Shown: piece after piece, positions 34,663-42,170 of the stretch | How the letters are laid out: each line of letters begins with the position of its first letter | Position numbering within the stretch: position 1 is the stretch's first letter | Assembly (NCBI RefSeq): GCF_023544465.1 | Contig: NZ_JALPVL010000020.1 | Span: 1 to 64,000, forward strand | Length of the DNA stretch: 64,000 nt | From: Paractinoplanes maris | GTDB lineage: Bacteria; Actinomycetota; Actinomycetes; Mycobacteriales; Micromonosporaceae | Direction: 5' to 3' | Notes under the pieces: generated by a model | What the model saw: only the letters and a program-made list of their open reading frames with translations | Database searches by the model: none | Told to the model about the DNA's origin: nothing | Program-made: the position numbers and the translations under genes

Positions 34663-34951
34663 GGTGCCGTGTATCGAACCACGCCGCCGCCGGCGACCTG
34701 GCTCACACCCGGCTTCTCACAACATCCCGCAGTGAGCGAGTGGTTGACACTCATGCCGTCGCGGATGCTCAGCACCAGGCACGCGCGGCGCAGGGCGGCA
34801 CAATGGTCGCCGGCCGACGCGACCGAGACGTGGGTTGAGGCACCAGCACCATGCCCGGCCCGCTACGGAGAAGTCGAAGAGCGAGCCGGACGGATCATGA
34901 AGAGGGGCACCGGCCCCACCGATCATATGTAGAGCGCCGGAAACGCTGATC

Positions 34952-35764
34952 TCACAGAGCCACGCGGGCCGGAGTGAAGGCGGAGACGAAGTCCTGGGCG
35001 AAACCGGTGATGTCGCGGGCCGGGCGGCCGGTGAGGGCCTCGACGTGACCGGTCGTGTGCTCGAAGCCACCGGCTCGGATCAGCGCGAAGACGCCGGACA
35101 GCTGGGTGGCCAGCCAGTCGGGGAGGCCGGCGTTCTCGAAGCGGGGGCGGGCCTGCTCCTCGGTGAGGTCGGCGAAGCGTACGGGAAAGCCGGTCGCCTC
35201 GGTGAGTGCCGCCGCCACCTCGGTGAACGTCACGGCGGCGGGGCCGGTGAGGTCGTAGGACCGGCCCGCGTGGCCCTCGTCGAGCAGGGTGACGGCGGCG
35301 ACGGCGGCCACGTCGCGGATGTCGATCATCGCGGTCCGGCGCCCGTCGGTGGGGGCGTGCAAGGTGCCGGTCCGGGCCACGCTTTCGGCGACCATCAGCA
35401 GGTTGGTCATGAAGAACGCGGGCCGCAGGATCACGGCCGGTACGCCGGAGCGGCGCAGGTGGGCTTCGATCTCGCCGTGCCAGCGGTGGGCGGGCAGCGG
35501 CGAGGCCGGGTCGGCGTGCAGTGCGGAGAGCTTCACGATCCGCTCGACGCCTTGCTCGGCCGCCGCGTCGATGATGGCGGTCTCGGCGTGGACCTTGCCG
35601 GGGCCGTCGGCCGCGCACAGGTAGACGCGATCGATGCCGTCCATCGCCTGCCGCAGCGGTCCGGCGTCGTGAGACCAGGTGCGGACGGTGGCGGCGTGGG
35701 TCAGTTCGCGGACCACGTGGGTGCCGACGGCACCGCGGGCGCCGGTGACCAGGATGCGGGTCAT
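34952..35764 (-). CDS. NmrA-like NAD(P)-binding atypical SDR
   Basis: The 270-residue protein has an N-terminal Rossmann dinucleotide motif TRILVTGARGAVGTHVVREL and the NmrA/azoreductase-type VILRPAFFMTNLL and DIRDVAAVAAVTLL. It likely acts as an NAD(P)H-dependent oxidoreductase or redox sensor. It overlaps the upstream FAD oxidase stop as ATGA, forming a two-gene operon. A divergent SARP-hydrolase gene 66 bases from that operon's start is the probable regulator. Confidence 0.87.
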   Translation of the reverse strand: MTRILVTGARGAVGTHVVRELTHAATVRTWSHDAGPLRQAMDGIDRVYLCAADGPGKVHAETAIIDAAAEQGVERIVKLSALHADPASPLPAHRWHGEIEAHLRRSGVPAVILRPAFFMTNLLMVAESVARTGTLHAPTDGRRTAMIDIRDVAAVAAVTLLDEGHAGRSYDLTGPAAVTFTEVAAALTEATGFPVRFADLTEEQARPRFENAGLPDWLATQLSGVFALIRAGGFEHTTGHVEALTGRPARDITGFAQDFVSAFTPARVAL

Positions 35765-37038
35765 GATGATGCCTCCGGGGAGATGTTGTGGCCGGTGCGG
35801 AAGAAGTTGGTCGGGTCCCAGGTGCGTTTGACGGTGGTCAGCCGGGCGTGGTTGGGCGCCGTGAACGCCGTACGGGTCCGGGCCGGATCGGTCAGCAGGG
35901 TGAGGAAGGAACCGCCGGTCGCGTGCGGACGCAGCCGCCCCACGAGACGGTCGAGCGTCGAGTCGGCCGGGCCGGGAGCGACCGCCATGACCGAGAAGGA
36001 CACGTCGCGGTGCCCGGCCGGGCCGGCGCCGGGCGCGGGACGGGCCATCGCGCCACCCCAGTGCCGCACCTCGACGAACGCGAGCGGCGAGTCGGGCGCG
36101 CCCGCCTCGACGACCGCGGACAGCACGTCGTCGGGCAGTTCGTGGAACAGCTCGACCTCCTGACGGTTCGGCATCGGCGGCGCGTCGGGGCCGTTGGTGG
36201 CGTCACTCGCGTCCGGGAACGAGCGCATGGCGAACGCGTCGGCCAGCGGCGGCCCGGCCGCCTCCAGCAGCGGCCCGAGAACCCGCCGGCCCTCGTCGCC
36301 GTGGTGGAACGCCCGGATGGCCAGGACGCGCCGGCCGCCGGGCGGGCGGATCAGCAGGATCGCCGTGTTCATCGCCTCGGGCTCGTCGAGGGCCCATTCC
36401 CGGTACACGGCGAGCACGTCGAACGCGCGCTCGATCGGATAGAACGACATGCCGCTGAACACCCGGGCCACCGGGTGGAGGCGGAATTCCAGCGACGTGA
36501 CCACGCCGAAGTTGCCGCCCCCGCCCCGCAGCGCCCAGAACAGATCGGGATGCTGTTCCGCGCTCGCGGTCAGCGCGACCCCCTCCGCCGTGACCACGTC
36601 GGCGCTGACCACGCTGTCGGCCGCGAACCCGTACGTCCGTGACAGCCACGACTGGCCGCCACCGAGCGTGTAGCCGGTCACCCCGACCGACCGGCAGCGA
36701 CCCGCGAGCCCGGCCAGGCCGTATCGGGCGGCCGCGCGGTTGACGTCGGCCCACACCGCCCCCGGTCCGACCCGGGCCACCCGCCGCCGGGGGTCGATCT
36801 CGACGCTGGTCAGCGCGGTCGTCTTGAGCAGCAGGGCGCCGTCGGTGGGGGAGACCAGGCCGTGGCCGGTCGCCTGCACCGCGAGCGGCAGGTCGTGCTC
36901 CCGGGCGGTGCGGACCGCGATCGGTATGTCGTCGGTGGTCGCGGCCACGGCGATCAGCGCCGGGTGCGACGCGAAGCTCCGGTTCCAGCCGAGCCGGTGC
37001 TCGTCGTAGCCCGGATCACCGGGCTTGAACATTGTCAT
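35761..37038 (-). CDS. BBE-like FAD-binding oxidoreductase
   Basis: This 425-residue berberine-bridge-enzyme-type flavoprotein has the PCMH FAD domain (PLAVQATGHGLVSPTDGALL) with a histidine in ATGHG positioned for a covalent 8-alpha-histidyl-FAD bond, and RCRSVGVTGYTLGGGQSWLS where a second covalent cysteine sits in bicovalent members. The C-terminal BBE signature is WDPTNFFRTGHNI. Such enzymes oxidise alcohols, sugars or natural-product intermediates. It is the first gene of an operon with the NmrA-like reductase. Confidence 0.88.
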   Translation of the reverse strand: MTMFKPGDPGYDEHRLGWNRSFASHPALIAVAATTDDIPIAVRTAREHDLPLAVQATGHGLVSPTDGALLLKTTALTSVEIDPRRRVARVGPGAVWADVNRAAARYGLAGLAGRCRSVGVTGYTLGGGQSWLSRTYGFAADSVVSADVVTAEGVALTASAEQHPDLFWALRGGGGNFGVVTSLEFRLHPVARVFSGMSFYPIERAFDVLAVYREWALDEPEAMNTAILLIRPPGGRRVLAIRAFHHGDEGRRVLGPLLEAAGPPLADAFAMRSFPDASDATNGPDAPPMPNRQEVELFHELPDDVLSAVVEAGAPDSPLAFVEVRHWGGAMARPAPGAGPAGHRDVSFSVMAVAPGPADSTLDRLVGRLRPHATGGSFLTLLTDPARTRTAFTAPNHARLTTVKRTWDPTNFFRTGHNISPEASS

Positions 37039-37104
37039 GCGGCGAAGCTAGGACCGGTCCGCTGCACTGTGGATGTGGTTCCGATGTGGTCCTAGATTGA
37101 GCCC

Positions 37105-38682
37105 ATGGTCGTGCGGGTGCTGGGGACGGCCGGGGTCCATCCTCCGGGCGGTGACGCGCCACGGCTCGAGCGCAAGGCTCGCGAGCTGCTGAGCATCCTG
37201 ACCGTCCGCGCGCCGGCCGCGGTCACGCTCGAGGAGCTGGCCGGGCTGCTCTGGGACGATCCACCGCCGTCGTCGGTGAAGACAGTGCGGTCCCACCTTT
37301 CCCGCGTACGGGCGGCCCTGCGCGCAGCCCAGCCCGGCGCCGGCATCGAGCGGGTCGGCCGGGCCGGCTACCGCCTCGCGCTGGCCGCCGAGCACACCGA
37401 CGTCGGCCTGGTCGCCGCCGCCCGCACCCGCGCCCGCCGCCTGCTGGCCGACGGCCGGCCCGACCGCGCCGCCGCCGTCCTGGCCGAGGCCCGCGAGCTG
37501 TGGCGCGGCGACCCCGAGCTGCCCGAGTCGATCGGCGCCGAGGCCCTGCGCGAGGGCTGGCGCCGGGAGCGGCGCCAACTCGTGCAGGAGCACCTCGGGT
37601 GCGTCGCGGCCGGCCACGACCCGTCCTCGGCCCTGGCCGAGCTGGCCCAGCTGACCGCCGCCGACCCGCTGGACGAGCCGCTGTGGGTGCTCTACGTGCG
37701 CGCGTTGCACCGGGCCGGCCGCCCGGCCGAGGCGCTGCGGGCCGCGGCCACCGCCCGGGCCGCGCTCGTCGAGGTCGGTCTCGACCCGTCGTCCGCGTTG
37801 CGCGAGGCCCAGGCCGAGGCGCTGCGGCCGCTCCCGGCCGCCCCGGAGGCGATGACGATCCGCTACGCGACCGGCCACGACGGCTCGACTGCCTACGCCC
37901 GGCTGTCCGATCACGGCCGCACCCTGGTCGTGCTCAACCCCGCGATGATCACCATCGACGGCCTGCTCGACGGCCCGTACGCCCGCGCCGCGCTGCGGAC
38001 GCTCGCTGAGCACGCGGCCGTGGTGTGCCTCGACCGGCGCGGGATCGGCCTCTCCGACCCGCTCCAACCGGAGCGGGAGCCGCTTGATCAGTGGGTCGCT
38101 GATGTGGGCCGGGTCCTCGACACGCTCGGCCTGGAGCGGGCCGACCTGTTCGCCAACTTCGACACCGGGCTGGTCGCGCTGGAGTTCGCCGCGCGCCACC
38201 CCGGGCGGGTGCGCTCGCTGGTGCTGGCGCAGTGTTACGCCCGCTACACGCGGGGCCCCGGCTATCCGTACGGTCTGGGCCGCGAGACGACCGAGACGCT
38301 GATCCGGGACACCGTCTCGCCCCGGGACCCGGCCCACGGCGTCGACTCCGTCGCCCAGGCCGCGCCCAGTGTCGCCGCCGACGAGGATTTCCGCCGCTGG
38401 TGGAACCGCCTCGGCCGGCGCGCCGCGAGCCCGGCGGTCGCCCTGGCCGTCCGGACGGTGGCCACCGGCACCGACCTGCGTCACCGCCTGCGCCAGGTCA
38501 CCGCGCCGACGCTCGTGCTGCACCGCCGCAACTGTCTCAACGTCGACGCCGGCCACGCGTCCTACCTGGCCGCGCACCTGCCCGACGCCCGGCTGCAAAC
38601 CATGCCGGGCACCGACGCGCTCTGGTTCACCGACTCGGCCGAGCTGCTGCGGCACACCGTCGCCTTCCTGGGTTCCCCGTGA
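37105..38682 (+). CDS. SARP regulator fused to an alpha/beta-hydrolase-like domain with Asp at the nucleophile site
   Basis: The 525-residue protein starts as a SARP: winged helix in residues 1-95 (LERKARELLSILTVRAPAAV, SSVKTVRSHLSRVRAALRAA) and a BTAD at about 95-243. Residues about 250-525 are an alpha/beta-hydrolase domain (LVVLNPAMITIDGLLDGPYA, CLDRRGIGLSDPLQ, LVALEFAARHPGRVRSLVLA). At the nucleophile elbow GHSLGG is replaced by NFDTGL, so Asp353 takes the serine position, and the C-terminal His is not evident (GTDALWFTDS). The domain is therefore more likely a ligand sensor than an esterase, though an Asp nucleophile occurs in dehalogenases and epoxide hydrolases. It is divergent from the BBE/NmrA operon, its probable target. 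Confidence 0.82.
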   Translation: MVVRVLGTAGVHPPGGDAPRLERKARELLSILTVRAPAAVTLEELAGLLWDDPPPSSVKTVRSHLSRVRAALRAAQPGAGIERVGRAGYRLALAAEHTDVGLVAAARTRARRLLADGRPDRAAAVLAEARELWRGDPELPESIGAEALREGWRRERRQLVQEHLGCVAAGHDPSSALAELAQLTAADPLDEPLWVLYVRALHRAGRPAEALRAAATARAALVEVGLDPSSALREAQAEALRPLPAAPEAMTIRYATGHDGSTAYARLSDHGRTLVVLNPAMITIDGLLDGPYARAALRTLAEHAAVVCLDRRGIGLSDPLQPEREPLDQWVADVGRVLDTLGLERADLFANFDTGLVALEFAARHPGRVRSLVLAQCYARYTRGPGYPYGLGRETTETLIRDTVSPRDPAHGVDSVAQAAPSVAADEDFRRWWNRLGRRAASPAVALAVRTVATGTDLRHRLRQVTAPTLVLHRRNCLNVDAGHASYLAAHLPDARLQTMPGTDALWFTDSAELLRHTVAFLGSP

Positions 38683-38799
38683 GAGCTGGTCATCGGGCCC
38701 GAGACCGTCAAGACGTACGTGTCGAGGATCCTGACCGAGCTGGCCCTGCGCGACCGGGTGCAGACGGTGGTCTACGCCGACCGCACCGGGCTGTCAGCC
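38683..38799 (+). pseudogene. LuxR/NarL HTH C-terminal remnant
   Basis: Directly after the SARP-hydrolase stop codon, and in the same frame, the sequence reads ELVIGPETVKTYVSRILTEL then ALRDRVQTVVYADRTGLS. This is the second half of a NarL-type DNA-binding domain (recognition helix and dimer helix). The response-regulator part and the first HTH helix are missing and there is no start codon. It runs into the 3' end of the TetR gene on the opposite strand. It is a leftover of a lost response-regulator gene. Confidence 0.7.
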
Positions 38800-39372
38800 C
38801 ATGAGCGCGGCGATCAGGTCGGCCAGCGGCTCCGCGAGGGCGTCCTCACCGGCCGACGCGATCGGCTGGAGCTCGAGCGGCGACCGCAGCAGGCTGATGC
38901 CCACCGCGGCCGCCAGCACGATCTGGGCGCGCAGCAGAGCGTCGTCCGAGGCCGTACGGGCCAGCTTCTCGCTCAGGGACCGCAGGACGGACCGCCGCAG
39001 CTCGTCGATCCGCTCGTCACCGGACGTCCGGATCAGCAGCAGGAGGGCGTCCCGTTGCCGGCTGTCGTGATCCGAGCCCGCGAGCCGGCGGGCGAGCCGG
39101 GCCGCGATCTCGTCCGGCCCGGCCGGGCTCGCCTCTTGGCGCACGTCCGAGGCGACACTGCTCAGGCAGGCTTTGAACAGGCCTTCCTTCGACGTGAAAT
39201 ACCGGTTGATGAGGGCGACGTTGACGCCGGCCTCGTCGGCGAGGTCCCGGACCGTGGTGGCCGCGTAGCCGTTGCGGGCGAACCGGTTGCGCGCGACGTC
39301 GAGCAGATCCTGCCGGGTCTGGGCGGCGTCGCGGGGCCGGCGCGGCCCCGGACGATCCGGGACGCTCACCAT
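38794..39372 (-). CDS. TetR-family repressor, partner of the MFS pump
   Basis: The 192-residue protein has a TetR N-terminal HTH in residues 18-65 (AAQTRQDLLDVARNRFARNG, TVRDLADEAGVNVALINRYF) and a helical ligand domain. The ATG at 39372 lies one base after the MFS pump stop, so both are read from the promoter in front of the pump. It should bind the inverted repeats there and be released by a pump substrate. Confidence 0.9.
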   Translation of the reverse strand: MVSVPDRPGPRRPRDAAQTRQDLLDVARNRFARNGYAATTVRDLADEAGVNVALINRYFTSKEGLFKACLSSVASDVRQEASPAGPDEIAARLARRLAGSDHDSRQRDALLLLIRTSGDERIDELRRSVLRSLSEKLARTASDDALLRAQIVLAAAVGISLLRSPLELQPIASAGEDALAEPLADLIAALMG

Positions 39373-39373
39373 G

Positions 39374-40855
39374 TCAGGCGTTCGAGCGGTGCAGCAGGTG
39401 GATCTCGTCGGGCTCGGGCGGGAGGTCGTCCACACCCTCGGCGACGGCCTCCTCGTGGCGCCGGTGGGCCCGGGGCAGGGCGAGCGCGGCCACGACGGCC
39501 AGCACGGCCACGCCGGCGCAGACCCAGAAGCCGTTGGTGAAGGCGGCGTCGGTGGGCAGCCCCTGCGGGGTGGTGTTGGAGGTGATGACGGCGGCCACGA
39601 CCGCGGTGCCGATGCTGCTGCCGATCGTCCGGGCGATGGTGTTGACGCTGGTGGCCTCGCCGGTCTGCGCGGCCGGGACGGCCTCGATGATGGCGTTGGA
39701 CATGGCCGCGAAGGCGAAGCCGATGCCGGCACCGGTCAGGACGCCGGACGCGAGGACCTGCCAGATCTGGCCGTGGGCCAGGGCGGGCAGCGCGAACGCG
39801 GCGACGACGAAGACCGCGCCGAGGAACATCGGCAGCTTCGGGCCGTACTTGCGGTTGAGGATGCCGGCCAGCGGGCCGAACACGACCATCATGACGACGG
39901 TCGGCAGCAGGAAGAGCCCGGCCTGCGAGACCGACTTGCCGAAGCCGTAGCCGGTGACCGCGGGCAGCTGGAGCAGCGTCGGCACCAGCAGGAAGGTGCC
40001 GAACATGGCGAAGCCGAGGATCAGCGCGACCAGGTCGGTGGCCCACACACCGCGGATCTTCATCAGCCGCATGTCGATCAGCGGCTCCTTGACCCGCAGC
40101 TCGGTGAGGACGAACCCGACGAGGCCGACGACGCCCAGGGCGAGCAGCCCGATGGTCTTGCCGTCACCCCAGCCCCAGGCCTGGCCCTTGCTGATCGACA
40201 GCAGCAGCGCCACCAGTGACACCGACAGGATGGTCGCGCCGAGCACGTCGAGCTTGCCCGGCGTGCGGACGGCCGACTCCTTCATGCCGAAGATCGCGCC
40301 CAGCAGGGCGATGACCACGAGGACCAGCGGCAGCCAGAACAGCCAGTGCCAGGAGAGGTGCTCGACGATCGGACCGGCGGCCACGATGCCGATGCCGGCG
40401 CCGACCCCGAAGATCGCCGAGATCAGGCCGACGGTGGTGGCGACCCGCTCGCGCGGCAGCTCGTCGCGGACCATGCCGATCGACAGCGGCAGGATCGCAC
40501 CGGCCGCACCCTGCAGCACGCGCCCGACGATCAGCACGGCCAGGTTGGGCGCCAGCGCGGCGACGACGGTGCCCACCGCGAGGATGGCCAGCACACCGAT
40601 CAGGACCTTGCGCTTGCCCCGCATGTCACCCAGGCGCCCGAGGATCGGGGTCAGGACCGAGGCCGACAACAGGTACGCCGTGACGACCCAGCTGACGTCG
40701 CTGGTCGACACCTCGAGCTCGTGCCCGATGGTCGACAGGGCCGGCGAGACCAGCGACTGGAGCACCGCGAAGGCCAGGCCGCCCAGTGCCAGATAGAGCA
40801 CGAGCAGCGAGCCACCCGTGCCCTTGCTCTCGGCCTTTTCGATGGTTTGCGTCAT
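39374..40855 (-). CDS. MFS drug/metabolite exporter, DHA2 (EmrB/QacA) family
   Basis: This 493-residue transporter has about fourteen hydrophobic helices. Motif A is seen as GRLGDMRGKRKVLIG, and motif C of antiporters in GAGIGIVAAGPIVEHLSWHW. It exports drugs or natural products using the proton gradient. It is first in an operon with a TetR repressor. A -35/-10 pair overlapping inverted repeats lies 38-80 bases upstream, supporting substrate-induced derepression. The substrate is unknown. Confidence 0.9.
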   Translation of the reverse strand: MTQTIEKAESKGTGGSLLVLYLALGGLAFAVLQSLVSPALSTIGHELEVSTSDVSWVVTAYLLSASVLTPILGRLGDMRGKRKVLIGVLAILAVGTVVAALAPNLAVLIVGRVLQGAAGAILPLSIGMVRDELPRERVATTVGLISAIFGVGAGIGIVAAGPIVEHLSWHWLFWLPLVLVVIALLGAIFGMKESAVRTPGKLDVLGATILSVSLVALLLSISKGQAWGWGDGKTIGLLALGVVGLVGFVLTELRVKEPLIDMRLMKIRGVWATDLVALILGFAMFGTFLLVPTLLQLPAVTGYGFGKSVSQAGLFLLPTVVMMVVFGPLAGILNRKYGPKLPMFLGAVFVVAAFALPALAHGQIWQVLASGVLTGAGIGFAFAAMSNAIIEAVPAAQTGEATSVNTIARTIGSSIGTAVVAAVITSNTTPQGLPTDAAFTNGFWVCAGVAVLAVVAALALPRAHRRHEEAVAEGVDDLPPEPDEIHLLHRSNA

Positions 40856-40875
40856 GGTGGTTCCAACCGATAGAA

Positions 40876-40932
40876 GTAAACGCCTGCTGACTTATTATCG
40901 GCCGCCGAGCCGATAAGTAAACAGTCGCTTAC
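40876..40932 (-). promoter_or_regulatory. Promoter with overlapping TetR operators for the MFS-TetR operon
   Basis: On the minus strand GTTTAC (40922-40917) and GATAAT (40899-40894) are separated by 17 bases and fit a -35/-10 pair. They overlap two dyads: TTATCGGC-N6-GCCGATAA (40895-40916), a perfect inverted repeat, and GTAAAC-AGTC-GCTTAC (40917-40932), matched at five of six positions per arm. A further AAGTAAAC half-site starts at 40874. A TetR dimer bound here would block RNA polymerase. The assignment is from sequence symmetry and gene context. Confidence 0.75.
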
Positions 40933-40933
40933 G

Positions 40934-42043
40934 TCACAGGGTGGTTCTGATCGTCAGATCGGACCGGACGCCGACGATCGCCGCCATCCGGTCGGTCTCG
41001 GTGGCCAGATCGTGGCGGGAGACGGCGCCCGCCTCGGGGAACAGGGTGACGGTGAAGCCGTCGTCGCCGGACTCCCACGTGCCGGCGACCTGGCCGTTGC
41101 TCACGACCACGGGCGCGATCCAGCCGGCGGCCCGGCTGATCAGAGCCCGGCGGTGCGGGGCGATGATCTCCTCGTTCCTGGTGCCGGGCCCGAGCACGAA
41201 CTGGTCGAAAGCCGGCAACAGCCGGACCCCGGGCAGCGGTTCGGCGGCGGCGAGGTCGTCCAGATCGGCCGTACGGGCGTACGCCGCCCTGCCGTCGACG
41301 GTCACCTCGGTCAGCGTGCCCGAGCCGAACCACCTCCGCAGTGATGCCTTCCTGGACGCGCCGCGGATCAGCCACTGGTCGAAGGTGTCCATCGTGGCCG
41401 GGCCGTAGGTGCCGAGGTAGGCCGGGATGACGCGCTCGGCCGCCTCGTCGGGGTCGGGCAGGCCGGTCCAGCCGTCGAGCCACGTCTCCGGGCTGGTGAA
41501 GGTGACCCGGGTGCCGTCACCCGGGCCGTGGCACAGGTAGCCCTGCCAGGCCAGCGGCTTGAGCACGGCGCCCCAGCCCGAACCGAGCAGCTCGGCCGGC
41601 GAGTCGTCGCCGGTGTGCCGCACGATCCGGGCGGCGAGCTCCTCCCGGGTGAGGACGGTGCCGTGCAGGGCCTCGCGGGCGGCTTCGGTGATCGCCGCCA
41701 GTTGGCCGGCCGTGGCGAACGTCTTCTGCCAGGAGCCCTTCTCCCACGTCCGGGCGGCGGCCATCAGGCTCAGGTAATCGGCCGCGTCGCCCGCCGGAAG
41801 CAGGTGCAACGTGCCGCGCATCGCCCACACCTTGACCAGCTCGCGGCTTTCCAGGGCTTTCGCGGCCTCACCGGTCACCGGCGACGGCCGGCGCACGGCG
41901 ATGGCCTGCTCGGCGGCCGAGGCCACCTGAGCCTGAACGCCACACAGCCGCCCGACGATCCGCGCGGCCGACGCCCCCTCCGGGCGATCGAGAAGCTGCC
42001 GCCGCACACGCCACGATCGGACCTGGTCGAGCGACAGCTCCAT
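40934..42043 (-). CDS. Winged-helix DNA-binding protein, AlkZ/YcaQ-like (HTH_42)
   Basis: The 369-residue protein matches the winged-helix family that includes the DNA glycosylases AlkZ and YcaQ, which unhook interstrand crosslinks. Visible features are LSLDQVRSWRVRRQLLDRPE, the SRELVKVWAMRGTLHLLPAG stretch, YLGTYGPATMDTFDQWLIRG, and LLPAFDQFVLGPGTR. The AlkZ-type catalytic QxQ motif is represented only by VQAQVASA near residue 36, which fits. It may repair crosslinks or protect against a DNA-damaging metabolite. GGAGGAAAC precedes the ATG at 42043. Confidence 0.8.
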   Translation of the reverse strand: MELSLDQVRSWRVRRQLLDRPEGASAARIVGRLCGVQAQVASAAEQAIAVRRPSPVTGEAAKALESRELVKVWAMRGTLHLLPAGDAADYLSLMAAARTWEKGSWQKTFATAGQLAAITEAAREALHGTVLTREELAARIVRHTGDDSPAELLGSGWGAVLKPLAWQGYLCHGPGDGTRVTFTSPETWLDGWTGLPDPDEAAERVIPAYLGTYGPATMDTFDQWLIRGASRKASLRRWFGSGTLTEVTVDGRAAYARTADLDDLAAAEPLPGVRLLPAFDQFVLGPGTRNEEIIAPHRRALISRAAGWIAPVVVSNGQVAGTWESGDDGFTVTLFPEAGAVSRHDLATETDRMAAIVGVRSDLTIRTTL

Positions 42044-42170
42044 CGTTTCCTCCACCCTCGAACCGTGGCTTACGGGCCGTCCCGCGGCCCGGTCAGTGTG
42101 GTCGGGTTGCCGCCGCCCCGGGGCGAACGGGACCACGCCGTCCACGACAGTGACGATATCGTCGCTCCTC

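Noticed and set aside
37105..38682. Calling the gene an active haloalkane dehalogenase because of the Asp at the nucleophile site
   Set aside because: The halide-binding residues and catalytic histidine are not evident, and the SARP domain points to a regulatory role.
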